NCBI GenBank assembly: GCA_019232665.1
Contig: JAFANN010000068.1
Location: forward strand, 1-32,952
Direction: 5' to 3'
From: Caulobacteraceae bacterium
GTDB lineage: Bacteria > Pseudomonadota > Alphaproteobacteria > Caulobacterales > Caulobacteraceae
Length of the DNA stretch: 32,952 nt
Part shown: in pieces, positions 15,360 to 22,439 of the stretch
Layout of the letters: each line of letters begins with the position of its first letter
Position numbering within the stretch: position 1 is the stretch's first letter
Notes under the pieces: model-generated
What the model saw: the letters and a program-made list of their open reading frames with translations, nothing else
Told to the model about the DNA's origin: nothing
Databases searched by the model: none
Position numbers and translations under genes: made by a program

Positions 15360-16537
15360 AGGGTGCGCGCGATCAGGACCTTCATGATCTCGTTCGCCCC
15401 GCCGTAGATCCGTTGCACCCGGCTGTCCCGGTACATGCGCGAGATCGGATACTCGTCCATGTAGCCCCAGCCGCCGAAGAGCTGGAGGCATTCGTCGATG
15501 ATCTTGTTCTCCAGGTCGCTGACCCAGTACTTGGCCATGGAGGCCTTGGTCGCATCGAGCTTGCCCTGCAGGTGCTGCTCGATCAGCCAGTAAACGAAGA
15601 CCTTGGCCACGGTCGCCTCGGTCTTGCACTCGGCGAGCTTGAACTGGGTGTTCTGGAAATCGATCAGGCGTTTGCCGAAGGCTTCGCGCTGCTTGACGTG
15701 GTCGATGGTGAGGGCCAGCGCCCGCTCGATCGCCCCCATGCCCTGGACGGCGATGTTCAGTCGCTCCTGCGGCAACTGGTTCATCAGCTGGAAGAAGCCC
15801 TGGCCCTCGTCGCCGCCGAGCAGGTTCTCGGCCGGAACGCGCGCCTCGTCGAAGAACAGTTCGGAGGTGTCCTGCGCCTCCAGGCCGAGCTTGTGGAGGT
15901 TGCGCCCGCGCGAGAAGCCGGGGGTCTTCTCTGTCTCGACGACGATCAGCGAGACGCCCCGCGCACCCTGCGAGGGGTCGGTCTTGGCCACGACGCAGAT
16001 CAGGTTGGCGGTCTGGCCGTTGGTGATGAAGGTCTTCTGGCCGCTGATGACATAGTCGCCGCCGTCTTTGCGAGCGACCGTGCGGACGCCTTGAAGATCG
16101 GAGCCTGCCCCCGGTTCGGTCATCGCGATGGCGGTGACGTACTGGCCCGTGCAGATGCCCGGCAGCCACCGGTCCTTCTGCTCGGGCGTACCGTAGTGGA
16201 CGATGTACGGGGCGACGATGGCGTTGTGCAGGGAGATACCGAAACCGTCGACGCCCTTGGCCGCCAGCGCCTCCATGAGGATGACCTCATGGCGATAGTC
16301 GCCTCCAGCGCCGCCGTACGCCTCCGGAACGCTCAGACCGAGGAGCCCGGCCTCTCCGGCGCGCAACCACATCTCGCGATCGACAATGCCGTTCTCCCGC
16401 CAGCGGGCCACGGTCTCCGGCGGCGCGTGTTCGTCGAAAAAGCGGTCGACCGCCGCGGCGAAGATGTTGAGATCCTCCTCCGCGAGGAACGCAGGACGCT
16501 CGACATCGAGCACCGGGCGGTCGGCGCCGTCACGCAT
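15356..16537 (-). CDS. Acyl-CoA dehydrogenase, LCAD-like (393 aa)
   Basis: FAD enzyme that introduces the alpha-beta double bond into acyl-CoA and passes electrons to ETF. Family motifs: GLLGLSVPEAYGGAGGD (about 64-80), AIAMTEPGAGSDLQG (137-150), ISGQKTFITNG (164-174), LFGGWGYMDEYP (353-364) and IYGGANEIMK (377-386). At the MCAD catalytic-glutamate position there is Gly (YGGANE), but E258 in LPQERL matches the alternative catalytic Glu position of long-chain ACADs, whose wording (LPQERL, GGWGYM, YGGTNEIMK) it closely follows. The ATG at 16537 overlaps the MerR gene stop by 8 bases. Chain-length specificity is not certain. Confidence 0.93.
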   Translation of the reverse strand: MRDGADRPVLDVERPAFLAEEDLNIFAAAVDRFFDEHAPPETVARWRENGIVDREMWLRAGEAGLLGLSVPEAYGGAGGDYRHEVILMEALAAKGVDGFGISLHNAIVAPYIVHYGTPEQKDRWLPGICTGQYVTAIAMTEPGAGSDLQGVRTVARKDGGDYVISGQKTFITNGQTANLICVVAKTDPSQGARGVSLIVVETEKTPGFSRGRNLHKLGLEAQDTSELFFDEARVPAENLLGGDEGQGFFQLMNQLPQERLNIAVQGMGAIERALALTIDHVKQREAFGKRLIDFQNTQFKLAECKTEATVAKVFVYWLIEQHLQGKLDATKASMAKYWVSDLENKIIDECLQLFGGWGYMDEYPISRMYRDSRVQRIYGGANEIMKVLIARTL

Positions 16538-17021
16538 GGCGGGGACTTGCCAGCCTTCGATCCGTGGACGAGCGGCCGGAGGGCGGGGGAGGCGCCATCT
16601 CCGCAGCCGAAACGAGCAGATCGGGGGCGGATTTCTCGAGGAAGGCCTCGAGCCTGGCGCAGGCTTGTCGAAGCTCGGCGAGATGCTCGTCGATATCCGC
16701 CCTCTGCTGTTCGAACGCGACGATCCGCTCGCGGAATTTGCGCAGCGCCTTGGCGTTCTGGGCGGCTCCGCCGTCGCCCTTGCCATAGAGTTGGAGGATC
16801 TCCCGGATCTCCGCCAGGGAGAGGCCCACTCGCTTTCCGCGCAGGATCAATTGCAGTCGCGCGCGGTCCTTGTAGGAATAGATTCGGTTCAGGCCCTGAC
16901 GCGCCGGCGAGAGCAAGCCCTTGTCTTCATAGAATCTGAGGGCTCGCGGGGTGCATTTGAATTCGAGGCACAATTGTCGAATTGTGAAGGTCCGCTCGGG
17001 GCGTCTAAGCTCCGCAGCCAT
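16530..17021 (-). CDS. MerR-family transcriptional regulator (163 aa)
   Basis: The N-terminal winged helix reads FTIRQLCLEFKCTPRALRFYEDKGLL (RFYEDKGLL is the signature), followed by the RLQLILRGKRVGLSLAEIREIL wing and a long coiled-coil dimerisation helix (about residues 85-140). There are no effector-binding cysteines of the metal-sensing type (MerR, CueR) and no GyrI-like domain. MerR proteins in front of acyl-CoA dehydrogenase genes (for example LiuR) usually control branched-chain or fatty-acid catabolism. The ATG at 17021 has AAGGGAG. It is first gene of the operon, so autoregulation through the upstream palindrome is likely. The Pro/Ser-rich tail is unremarkable. Confidence 0.9.
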   Translation of the reverse strand: MAAELRRPERTFTIRQLCLEFKCTPRALRFYEDKGLLSPARQGLNRIYSYKDRARLQLILRGKRVGLSLAEIREILQLYGKGDGGAAQNAKALRKFRERIVAFEQQRADIDEHLAELRQACARLEAFLEKSAPDLLVSAAEMAPPPPSGRSSTDRRLASPRHA

Positions 17022-17098
17022 GTCGTCTCCCTTTCTCCTCCCACCGGCTTGAGAGCCGGACCGCGCGGTCATGATTGCCACGTTTTGTCGGTCCTGAA

Positions 17099-17127
17099 AC
17101 GTTACGCTCGGCTGACGTAAACGTCAA
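17099..17127 (-). promoter_or_regulatory. Promoter with perfect palindrome, candidate MerR operator
   Basis: Read on the minus strand: TTGACG at 17127-17122, a 17-bp spacer, then TAACGT at 17104-17099, upstream of the MerR gene. A perfect inverted repeat TGACGT-AA-ACGTCA spans 17113-17126, overlapping the -35 and entering the spacer, which is where MerR regulators bind. The spacer is shorter than the 19-20 bp of classical MerR-activated promoters, fitting a repressor-type member. Confidence 0.65.
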
Positions 17128-17243
17128 CGCGCCCCGATGCGAAATTTATAACGCGTCCTGAGTCCGGCGGGGCATGGCGGGGCGTCTTTTCGTTCTTCCC
17201 TGGCAGAGCTAGATTCGAGCCCAGAAAGCAGGGAGAACTGTAG

Positions 17244-17585
17244 GTGCGCTTCATCGTCCAGGCTCTCGCTGCGGCGATCGGCTTCTGGGTCGCCTCGCGA
17301 ATCGTGCCCGGCGTTCACGCCCGAGGCCTTGGCAGCCTTGTGGCGGCCGGCGTGATCCTTGGCGTCATCAACGTCCTCGTGCGGCCGATCCTGATCCTGC
17401 TGACGATCCCCTTGACCTTGCTCACTCTGGGGCTGTTCCTCTTTGTCGTGAACGGCATAACGGTCTGGATCACGGCCGCCTTCCTCAAGGGCGTCGACGT
17501 CGACGGCCTGTGGCCGGCGATCCTCGCCTCCATCGTGATCACCGTGATCAGCTGGGTGGCGCGCGCGGTCTTCGACATAGCCTGA
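17244..17585 (+). CDS. Small four-TM membrane protein, phage-holin superfamily IV (PF04020-like) (113 aa)
   Basis: Almost entirely hydrophobic, with about four TM helices (roughly 5-22, 28-49, 50-72, 85-110) and the VARPILILLTIPLTLLTLGLF-type core found in the PF04020 family (here VRPILILLTIPLTLLTLG). Despite the holin name these are usually ordinary chromosomal membrane proteins, and nothing phage-like surrounds it. The start is GTG at 17244 with AGGGAGA upstream. It precedes two secreted protein genes on the same strand but with an 85-bp gap; co-transcription is uncertain. Confidence 0.82.
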   Translation: MRFIVQALAAAIGFWVASRIVPGVHARGLGSLVAAGVILGVINVLVRPILILLTIPLTLLTLGLFLFVVNGITVWITAAFLKGVDVDGLWPAILASIVITVISWVARAVFDIA

Positions 17586-17670
17586 GATCTGGACCTCTTC
17601 TCTGGGCGACGAGCGCAACCCACATTCCATGTTGAAGGGACGAACGCGCTTCGAACTGCGAGACCGCACG

Positions 17671-18090
17671 ATGAAGAACTTGCTTCAGACGACTGCCGTC
17701 GCCCTAGCCGCAATCACCGCCGCCAGCGCCGTCGCCGCCCAGGACGTTCCTGCCGATCACGCGAAGACGGCCCGTGAAACTACGCCATGCTTCTACATTA
17801 CCCAGTGGCGAGGCTGGAAAGCGCCCAACGATCACACGATCTATCTCGGCGTGAACTTTCGCGACGTCTACGAAGTCCAGATCACCGGCAGCTCCCCCCT
17901 CCTTCAGGACACAACCTCGCGGATCGTCTCGGTGACCCGGGGGCCGGAAACAGTCTGCAATCCGGTGGACCTCCAGCTCACCATTTCCCAGACGCCGTAT
18001 GGGGTCCAAGAACCCCTGATCGTTAGGTCGCTGGTCAAACTCACGCCGGAGCAGGTGAAGGCGATCCCGAAGAAATACCTGCCTTACTAA
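17671..18090 (+). CDS. DUF6491-like secreted protein, copy 1 (139 aa)
   Basis: Periplasmic or secreted protein of unknown function. An N-terminal signal peptide (basic KNLLQT, hydrophobic TAVALAAITAASAVAA, likely cleavage after AAQ) leads into a small domain with TPCFYITQWRGW, HTIYLGVN, YEVQITG, a second Cys in ETVCNPVDLQL and the C-terminal KLTPEQVKAIPKKYLPY. The two cysteines could form a disulfide. The pattern matches DUF6491-type proteins common in Caulobacterales. The start is ATG 17671, chosen over an upstream ATG because it begins the signal peptide. A paralogue follows 111 bases downstream. Confidence 0.8.
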   Translation: MKNLLQTTAVALAAITAASAVAAQDVPADHAKTARETTPCFYITQWRGWKAPNDHTIYLGVNFRDVYEVQITGSSPLLQDTTSRIVSVTRGPETVCNPVDLQLTISQTPYGVQEPLIVRSLVKLTPEQVKAIPKKYLPY

Positions 18091-18201
18091 CGCGCCTCAG
18101 TTCTCCTTTGCGCCGGGCCGAGGAGAACACCCCTTCAAGCGCAGTCTCTCGCACCCCACATCCTTTCCCGAAGGGACGACCGGCTTTCGCGAGATGACGT
18201 C

Positions 18202-18606
18202 ATGAGTACAACCCTTCCCACCGCGCTCCTGGCCTTGGCCGCTGTCGCTGCCGCCGGAGGCGCCGCCGCCGGTCCCCATCAGACTGGCCCCGACAACGCG
18301 CCATGCTTCCTCCTGAGACAATGGCAGGGCGTGACCTGGCCCAACGAGCATACGCTCTACCTCGGCGTGAACTACAAGCAGGTGTATGAGGTGACGCTCG
18401 ACAGCAACTACCGACAGCTGAACGATCCTCTCGCCCGCGTCATCTTCCGGACTTCGGCGCCGTCGAGCATCTGCTCGGCTCGTGATCTTCAGTTGGACGT
18501 CCGCGTGCCTCCCAATATCCAGGAGGGCCTGGTCGCCACCTCGATGGTCAAGCTGACCCCCGAGCAGGTGAAGGCGATTCCGCCCAAGTACATCCCCAAC
18601 TGGTAG
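18202..18606 (+). CDS. DUF6491-like secreted protein, copy 2 (134 aa)
   Basis: Paralogue of the previous gene. It has a signal peptide (residues 1 to about 23, Ala-rich, ending GGAAAG) and the same layout: APCFLLRQWQGV, HTLYLGVNYKQVYEV, SSICSARDLQLDV, then KLTPEQVKAIPPKYIPNW. The last 10 residues before the end are nearly identical to those of copy 1, while the middle has diverged, so the duplication is not recent. There is no close ribosome site of consensus type before the ATG, but the signal peptide fixes the start well. It is convergent with the MFS transporter that ends at 18610. Confidence 0.8.
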   Translation: MSTTLPTALLALAAVAAAGGAAAGPHQTGPDNAPCFLLRQWQGVTWPNEHTLYLGVNYKQVYEVTLDSNYRQLNDPLARVIFRTSAPSSICSARDLQLDVRVPPNIQEGLVATSMVKLTPEQVKAIPPKYIPNW

Positions 18607-18609
18607 GCC

Positions 18610-19803
18610 TCAGAGGGCGTCGTCCGCGCCCGTGAAACGAAGCCAGACGATCATGGCCAGACCGGCAAGAACCAGGCCGGAGCCGAGCCACAGGACTCCG
18701 CGGACAGGGCCGTCGCCGATGATCAGCGAAGACAGAAGCGGGCCGACGGCTCCTCCTAGCAGTTGCGCGGCGCCGGTCTGAACGGCGGCCCGTCTGCTTC
18801 TGTCTGCGGCGATGGTCATTGGGGCGATGAAGGGCGCCAGAACGAGACTCACCACCCCCGAGAAGACGTTGTCGGCGACGAAGAGCCAGGGGGGGACGTC
18901 GAGGCCCATGATCGTCCAGATCACCAGGGTCAAGGCCGTGCCGACAATGAATACGAGCAGATAGCGGACGCGCCCGGCCATCACCGTCGCCAAGGCTCCC
19001 CCAGCCACCTGTCCGACGAGGGACATCCAGAGCGCCGTACGCGCGACCCCAGCGTCCAGGCCGGCGGCGTGCGCCAGCGGCTGAAGGTAGACGCCGACCG
19101 CCCCGCCGCCGGCGACGAAGACCACCGTGGCCGCCAGGGCGGCCCATCCCCGGGGCGGCGGGGCGCCGTGCTCGCCCGGCTGTGTCGGTAGGGGCTCGTA
19201 CGCCCGAGGGTTCGTCAGGGCGGGAATGACGCCGGCGAGGCTCACCAGGGCCAGGGCGACAAAGGCGCCGTCGGCCCCGAATTGGGGAAGGACGTAAATA
19301 GCCAGGACGAACGCCAGCGCCAGTTGCGCCGCCGTCTGGATGGTGAAGAAGACCCCTCCCCAGCGCTCGGGTGTCGAGGTGCGCACGATGAAGCCGATGG
19401 TGATCCACAGTAGGACACCCTCGATGGCGCCGGCGACGCCCCGTAGGGCCAGGAGGCCTGCGCCATGCGCGCCCATCCCGGCGACATCCACGGCGGCCAG
19501 TGTCAGGGAAGCGGCCACCCCGATGAGCCGGAGCCGCGCAGGCCGGTGGGCCAGACCGCAGAGACCGGTCGACACCCCCATGGAGAGCAGTTCGAGCATC
19601 GCCGACAGGCCGATCTGGCTCTCCGTCAATCGATGCTCGTCGGCGAGGGCGCCGAGCAGGGCCGGCAGCACGCCGAGCACGAGCAGGGAATTGACTCCTA
19701 CGGTCAGCGCGGATGCGGCTTCGAGAGGGCTGAACTCTGGGCCTACGACCTCGTGTACGACATGCGTGTGCGCAGGCGGGTCGTCGGTCTTCACATCAGC
19801 CAT
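18610..19803 (-). CDS. MFS transporter (397 aa)
   Basis: Major facilitator superfamily permease of about 12 TM segments. The N-terminal cytoplasmic segment is short and acidic (ADVKTDDPPAHTHVV), followed by TM-rich sequence (VGVNSLLVLGVLPALLGALA, LRLIGVAASLTLAAVDVAG, GVLLWITIGFIV and so on) and a Pro-rich central loop (PLPTQPGEHGAPPPRG). Substrate cannot be inferred. The start is the ATG at 19803; an open frame continues upstream into the Kdo hydroxylase gene, which is divergent with a gap of only 52 bp, so the two share a promoter region. Confidence 0.82.
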   Translation of the reverse strand: MADVKTDDPPAHTHVVHEVVGPEFSPLEAASALTVGVNSLLVLGVLPALLGALADEHRLTESQIGLSAMLELLSMGVSTGLCGLAHRPARLRLIGVAASLTLAAVDVAGMGAHGAGLLALRGVAGAIEGVLLWITIGFIVRTSTPERWGGVFFTIQTAAQLALAFVLAIYVLPQFGADGAFVALALVSLAGVIPALTNPRAYEPLPTQPGEHGAPPPRGWAALAATVVFVAGGGAVGVYLQPLAHAAGLDAGVARTALWMSLVGQVAGGALATVMAGRVRYLLVFIVGTALTLVIWTIMGLDVPPWLFVADNVFSGVVSLVLAPFIAPMTIAADRSRRAAVQTGAAQLLGGAVGPLLSSLIIGDGPVRGVLWLGSGLVLAGLAMIVWLRFTGADDAL

Positions 19804-19855
19804 CGCTCGCCTTTCGATCCACAGTGGGGTCGATGGGGTGTATGCGTCATGTACG

Positions 19856-20719
19856 ATGCGCGCCAATACTTCTGCTCCCGACGTCGACCCTTCGGGCGCC
19901 GCCGACGCCTTCGCGGTGAGACTGGAGACCGAGGGTCTCGTTCTCCTCGAGGGGCGAAGCTTCTCCCTGACGTCCGCCGAAGCGGATCTGCTCGACCCCA
20001 GCCACGGCGACGGGCGCGCCAAGAACATCAGCCTCGGTGCGGGGGGCGTTCGTGGCGCCGCCGAAGCCGACCCGGATCTCGATCGTCTCCGCGCACTGAT
20101 GGAGCGCTACCGTGACTGGTCCCGCGACACCCTGTGCGACCTCGCGCCGCGTTATCGTTCCTGGCTCGAGATCGGCCGCACGAGCTTCCGGACTCGCGAA
20201 GTGGCCGACGGGGCCGCGAGCCCGCGCAAGGATGACCGGCGCCTCCACGTCGACGCCTTCGCCTCTCAACCGACTCAGGGCCGGCGGATCCTGCGGGTGT
20301 TCGTCAACATCAATCCCTCTGGCGAGGGGCGGGTCTGGCGCGTCGGCGAGGATTTCGAGGCGCACGCCCGGCGCTTCGTCCCGTCGGCCCGCCGGCTCGC
20401 GCCAGGCGAGTCGTGGGCGCTGAAGACGCTGGGCGTCACGCGGTCGCGGCGCACGCTTTACGACCAGCTGATGTTGCAGCTGCATGACCAGGCCAAGCTG
20501 GACGAGGCGTATCAGGCCGGGGCGCCGGCGCGCGAGATGGTCTTCCCGTCGGGCGCCGCCTGGATCGTCTACACCGACAGCGTCGTCCATGCGGCCATCG
20601 CGGGCCGCTTCGCCCTTGAGCAGACGTTCTATCTTCCGCTCGAGGCGATGGCGGCGCCGGCCGCGGCCCCGGCGCGCGTCCTTGAACGGATCACAGGGCG
20701 CTCCCTGCTCCCCGCGTAG
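19856..20719 (+). CDS. kdoO: Kdo hydroxylase family protein (287 aa)
   Basis: Matches the Kdo hydroxylase family (PF11004, KdoO), Fe(II)/2-oxoglutarate-dependent enzymes that convert lipid-A-linked 3-deoxy-D-manno-octulosonate (Kdo) into the Ko form at the inner-core/outer-membrane level. Supporting sequence: RLHVDAFASQPTQGRRILRVF (the HxD iron motif at RLHVDAF), INPSGEGRVWRVGEDFEAHAR, and PSGAAWIVYTDSVVHAAIAGRFALEQTFYLP, where the second iron-ligand histidine (VVHAA) and the 2-oxoglutarate arginine would lie. The start is the ATG at 19856; an earlier ATG at 19849 is in another frame. It is monocistronic as far as seen, divergent from the MFS gene. Confidence 0.83.
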   Translation: MRANTSAPDVDPSGAADAFAVRLETEGLVLLEGRSFSLTSAEADLLDPSHGDGRAKNISLGAGGVRGAAEADPDLDRLRALMERYRDWSRDTLCDLAPRYRSWLEIGRTSFRTREVADGAASPRKDDRRLHVDAFASQPTQGRRILRVFVNINPSGEGRVWRVGEDFEAHARRFVPSARRLAPGESWALKTLGVTRSRRTLYDQLMLQLHDQAKLDEAYQAGAPAREMVFPSGAAWIVYTDSVVHAAIAGRFALEQTFYLPLEAMAAPAAAPARVLERITGRSLLPA

Positions 20720-20733
20720 CCGCGACCACCTGG

Positions 20734-20846
20734 AGCGCATTCCGCAAAACTGGGAACCGGTTTTGCGATGAGAACCCGCTCAAGCTTTTGAATCTAGAGC
20801 ATGTTGATCCTGTTCAGGCGATTCCGCCTGAACAGCAGGTGCTCTG
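20734..20846. repeat. Intergenic palindromic repeat with two hairpins
   Basis: Two perfect stems in one block. Stem 1: CGCAAAAC at 20743-20750 with GTTTTGCG at 20760-20767, around a GGAACC-type loop. Stem 2: an 11-bp arm at 20810-20820 with its complement at 20825-20835 around ATTC; GAGCA before it and TGCTC after it extend the pairing in outline. The wording resembles REP-like intergenic repeats widespread in Caulobacterales and Rhizobiales. The second hairpin lies about 100 bp upstream of the sugar transporter. A terminator or mRNA-stability role is possible. Confidence 0.7.
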
Positions 20847-20941
20847 GGGGCGCCGGCGCGCCTGTCTGTCCGTTCGTTAACTTGCAATTGGTTTGTCGAC
20901 GCTGAGAGTGCGAAATCGGGCGCGCCCAGGGGAGAAGACGT

Positions 20942-22375
20942 ATGCAGGTAGGGCGCGTGACGCCGAGCGGGCGGCTGCCGTTGGCCACCATCCTCGCCTT
21001 CTCTGCGGCCAACCTCCCTATCGCGGCGCTCGGCGTCGCCGTATTTGTCTACCTGCCCCCCTACTTCGCCGGACATCTTGCCGTCCCCACGGCGATTGTC
21101 GGCGGGGTCTGGATGGGCGTCCGGCTCTTGGACATCCCCGTGGACGTCGGCCTGGCGATGCTGATGGACCGCACCCACACGGTGGTGGGTCGATACAGAT
21201 TCTGGCTGATCCTCGGCGCGCCGCTGCTCAGCCTGTCTCTCTACAAGCTCTACATGGCGCCGAAGGGGTTCGGCTGGGAGTTCCTCACCGTCTGGCTGCT
21301 GGTGCTCTACCTGGCGATGTCGATCGCCAACCTGAGCACCAGCGCGTGGGGCGGGACCCTGGCGACGCTCTACCATGAGCGCTCGCGCCTGTTCGGCTGG
21401 CAGACCGCCGTTGGCGTCTTCGGCGCGGTGGGCATCCTCCTGATCCCGGTCCTGGGACAGGGATTTCAAGCCGACGACGCCGCCAGCGTGCAGGCGATGG
21501 GCTGGGCGATGGCCGCGTCCGTGCCGATCACGGTCGCGATCACCGCGATCTTCACCCCGGAAAGGGTTCCAAAAGACTTCGTCGCCAGCCACGGCGTGGA
21601 CTGGCGCGAGGTCTGGGCGGTCCTCTCCAAGCCCGACCTGCTGCGACTGTTCCTGGCCCAGACTTCCCTCACCCTAGGTCCGGGCTGGATGAGCGGCCTC
21701 TACATCTTCTTCTTCACCCAGGGGCGCGGTTACACCGTGCAGCAGGCCTCACTCCTGCTTGCGGTCTACATCTTGGCCGGGGTTCCGGGGGCGCTTGGCG
21801 CGGCGGCCGTCGCCAAGCGGATCGGCAAGCACCGCGCCCTGATGGTGTCCACGACCGCCTATTCGCTGGGCCTGTTCACCGTTCTGATCCCGGCGAAGGG
21901 GAGCATGCCGCTTGGCCTGGTCACGATGATCTGGTGCGGCGCGATGGCGTCGAGTTTCGGCCTGATGATCCAGGCCATGCTCGCGGACGTCGGCGACGAG
22001 GTCCGCCTGGAGCAGGGCAAGGAGAGGATCAGTCTCGTCTACGCCCTGAATGGACTGGCGGCGAAGGTCGCCGGGGCGCTTGCCATCGGCCTCAGCTTCC
22101 CCCTGGTGACCCTGCTCGGGTTCAACGCCGCCGAGGGCGCGATCAACACGCCACAGGCCATCGTCAACCTGACGTGGGCCTTCATCGCAGGTCCCATCTT
22201 CTTTGTGATGCTCGGAGGCGCCTGCGTGGTCGGCTGGCGACTGGACGCGAAGCGTCAGCACGAAATCCGCCAGGCGCTCGACGCGCGGGAGACGACCTCC
22301 GGAGCCTCCGTAACCTCCCAGTCGGTCCGAGATATTGACTTTGTTGAAGCCGAAGTTGATATTTCTAATGTATGA
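20942..22375 (+). CDS. GPH-family (sugar:cation symporter-type) MFS transporter (477 aa)
   Basis: Glycoside-pentoside-hexuronide type permease of about 12 TM segments. The diagnostic early motif is RLLDIPVDVGLAMLMDRTHTVVGRYRFW (about 62-89), matching the G-D/N-P-x-x-G-x-x-x-D-R-T-x-x-x-x-G-R-x-R-P element of GPH proteins, here with VDVGLA replacing the usual DPxxG. The C-terminal tail is polar and unusually AT-rich (DIDFVEAEVDISNV). The ATG at 20942 has GGGGAGAAG upstream. It is followed 64 bases later by the P450 gene on the same strand, so a joint catabolic role (uptake then oxidation) is possible; sugar versus other substrate is not resolved. Confidence 0.85.
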   Translation: MQVGRVTPSGRLPLATILAFSAANLPIAALGVAVFVYLPPYFAGHLAVPTAIVGGVWMGVRLLDIPVDVGLAMLMDRTHTVVGRYRFWLILGAPLLSLSLYKLYMAPKGFGWEFLTVWLLVLYLAMSIANLSTSAWGGTLATLYHERSRLFGWQTAVGVFGAVGILLIPVLGQGFQADDAASVQAMGWAMAASVPITVAITAIFTPERVPKDFVASHGVDWREVWAVLSKPDLLRLFLAQTSLTLGPGWMSGLYIFFFTQGRGYTVQQASLLLAVYILAGVPGALGAAAVAKRIGKHRALMVSTTAYSLGLFTVLIPAKGSMPLGLVTMIWCGAMASSFGLMIQAMLADVGDEVRLEQGKERISLVYALNGLAAKVAGALAIGLSFPLVTLLGFNAAEGAINTPQAIVNLTWAFIAGPIFFVMLGGACVVGWRLDAKRQHEIRQALDARETTSGASVTSQSVRDIDFVEAEVDISNV

Positions 22376-22439
22376 CGTCGTGATTAGCCAATTTCTCTGA
22401 GGTCGCTCTCGGGCGGCCCGAACGCGAGGGTGTCCGACA

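Noticed and set aside
15341-16939. 532-residue plus frame over the acyl-CoA dehydrogenase
   Set aside because: Antisense shadow; the dehydrogenase frame carries every family motif.
17244-17585. Phage holin as evidence of a prophage
   Set aside because: PF04020 proteins carry the holin name but are ordinary chromosomal membrane proteins; no lysis, capsid or integrase genes are nearby.
22345-22360. Symmetrical GTTGAAGCCGAAGTTG sequence before the P450 gene
   Set aside because: It is a mirror repeat, reading the same backwards on one strand, not an inverted repeat, so it is not a normal dimeric operator.
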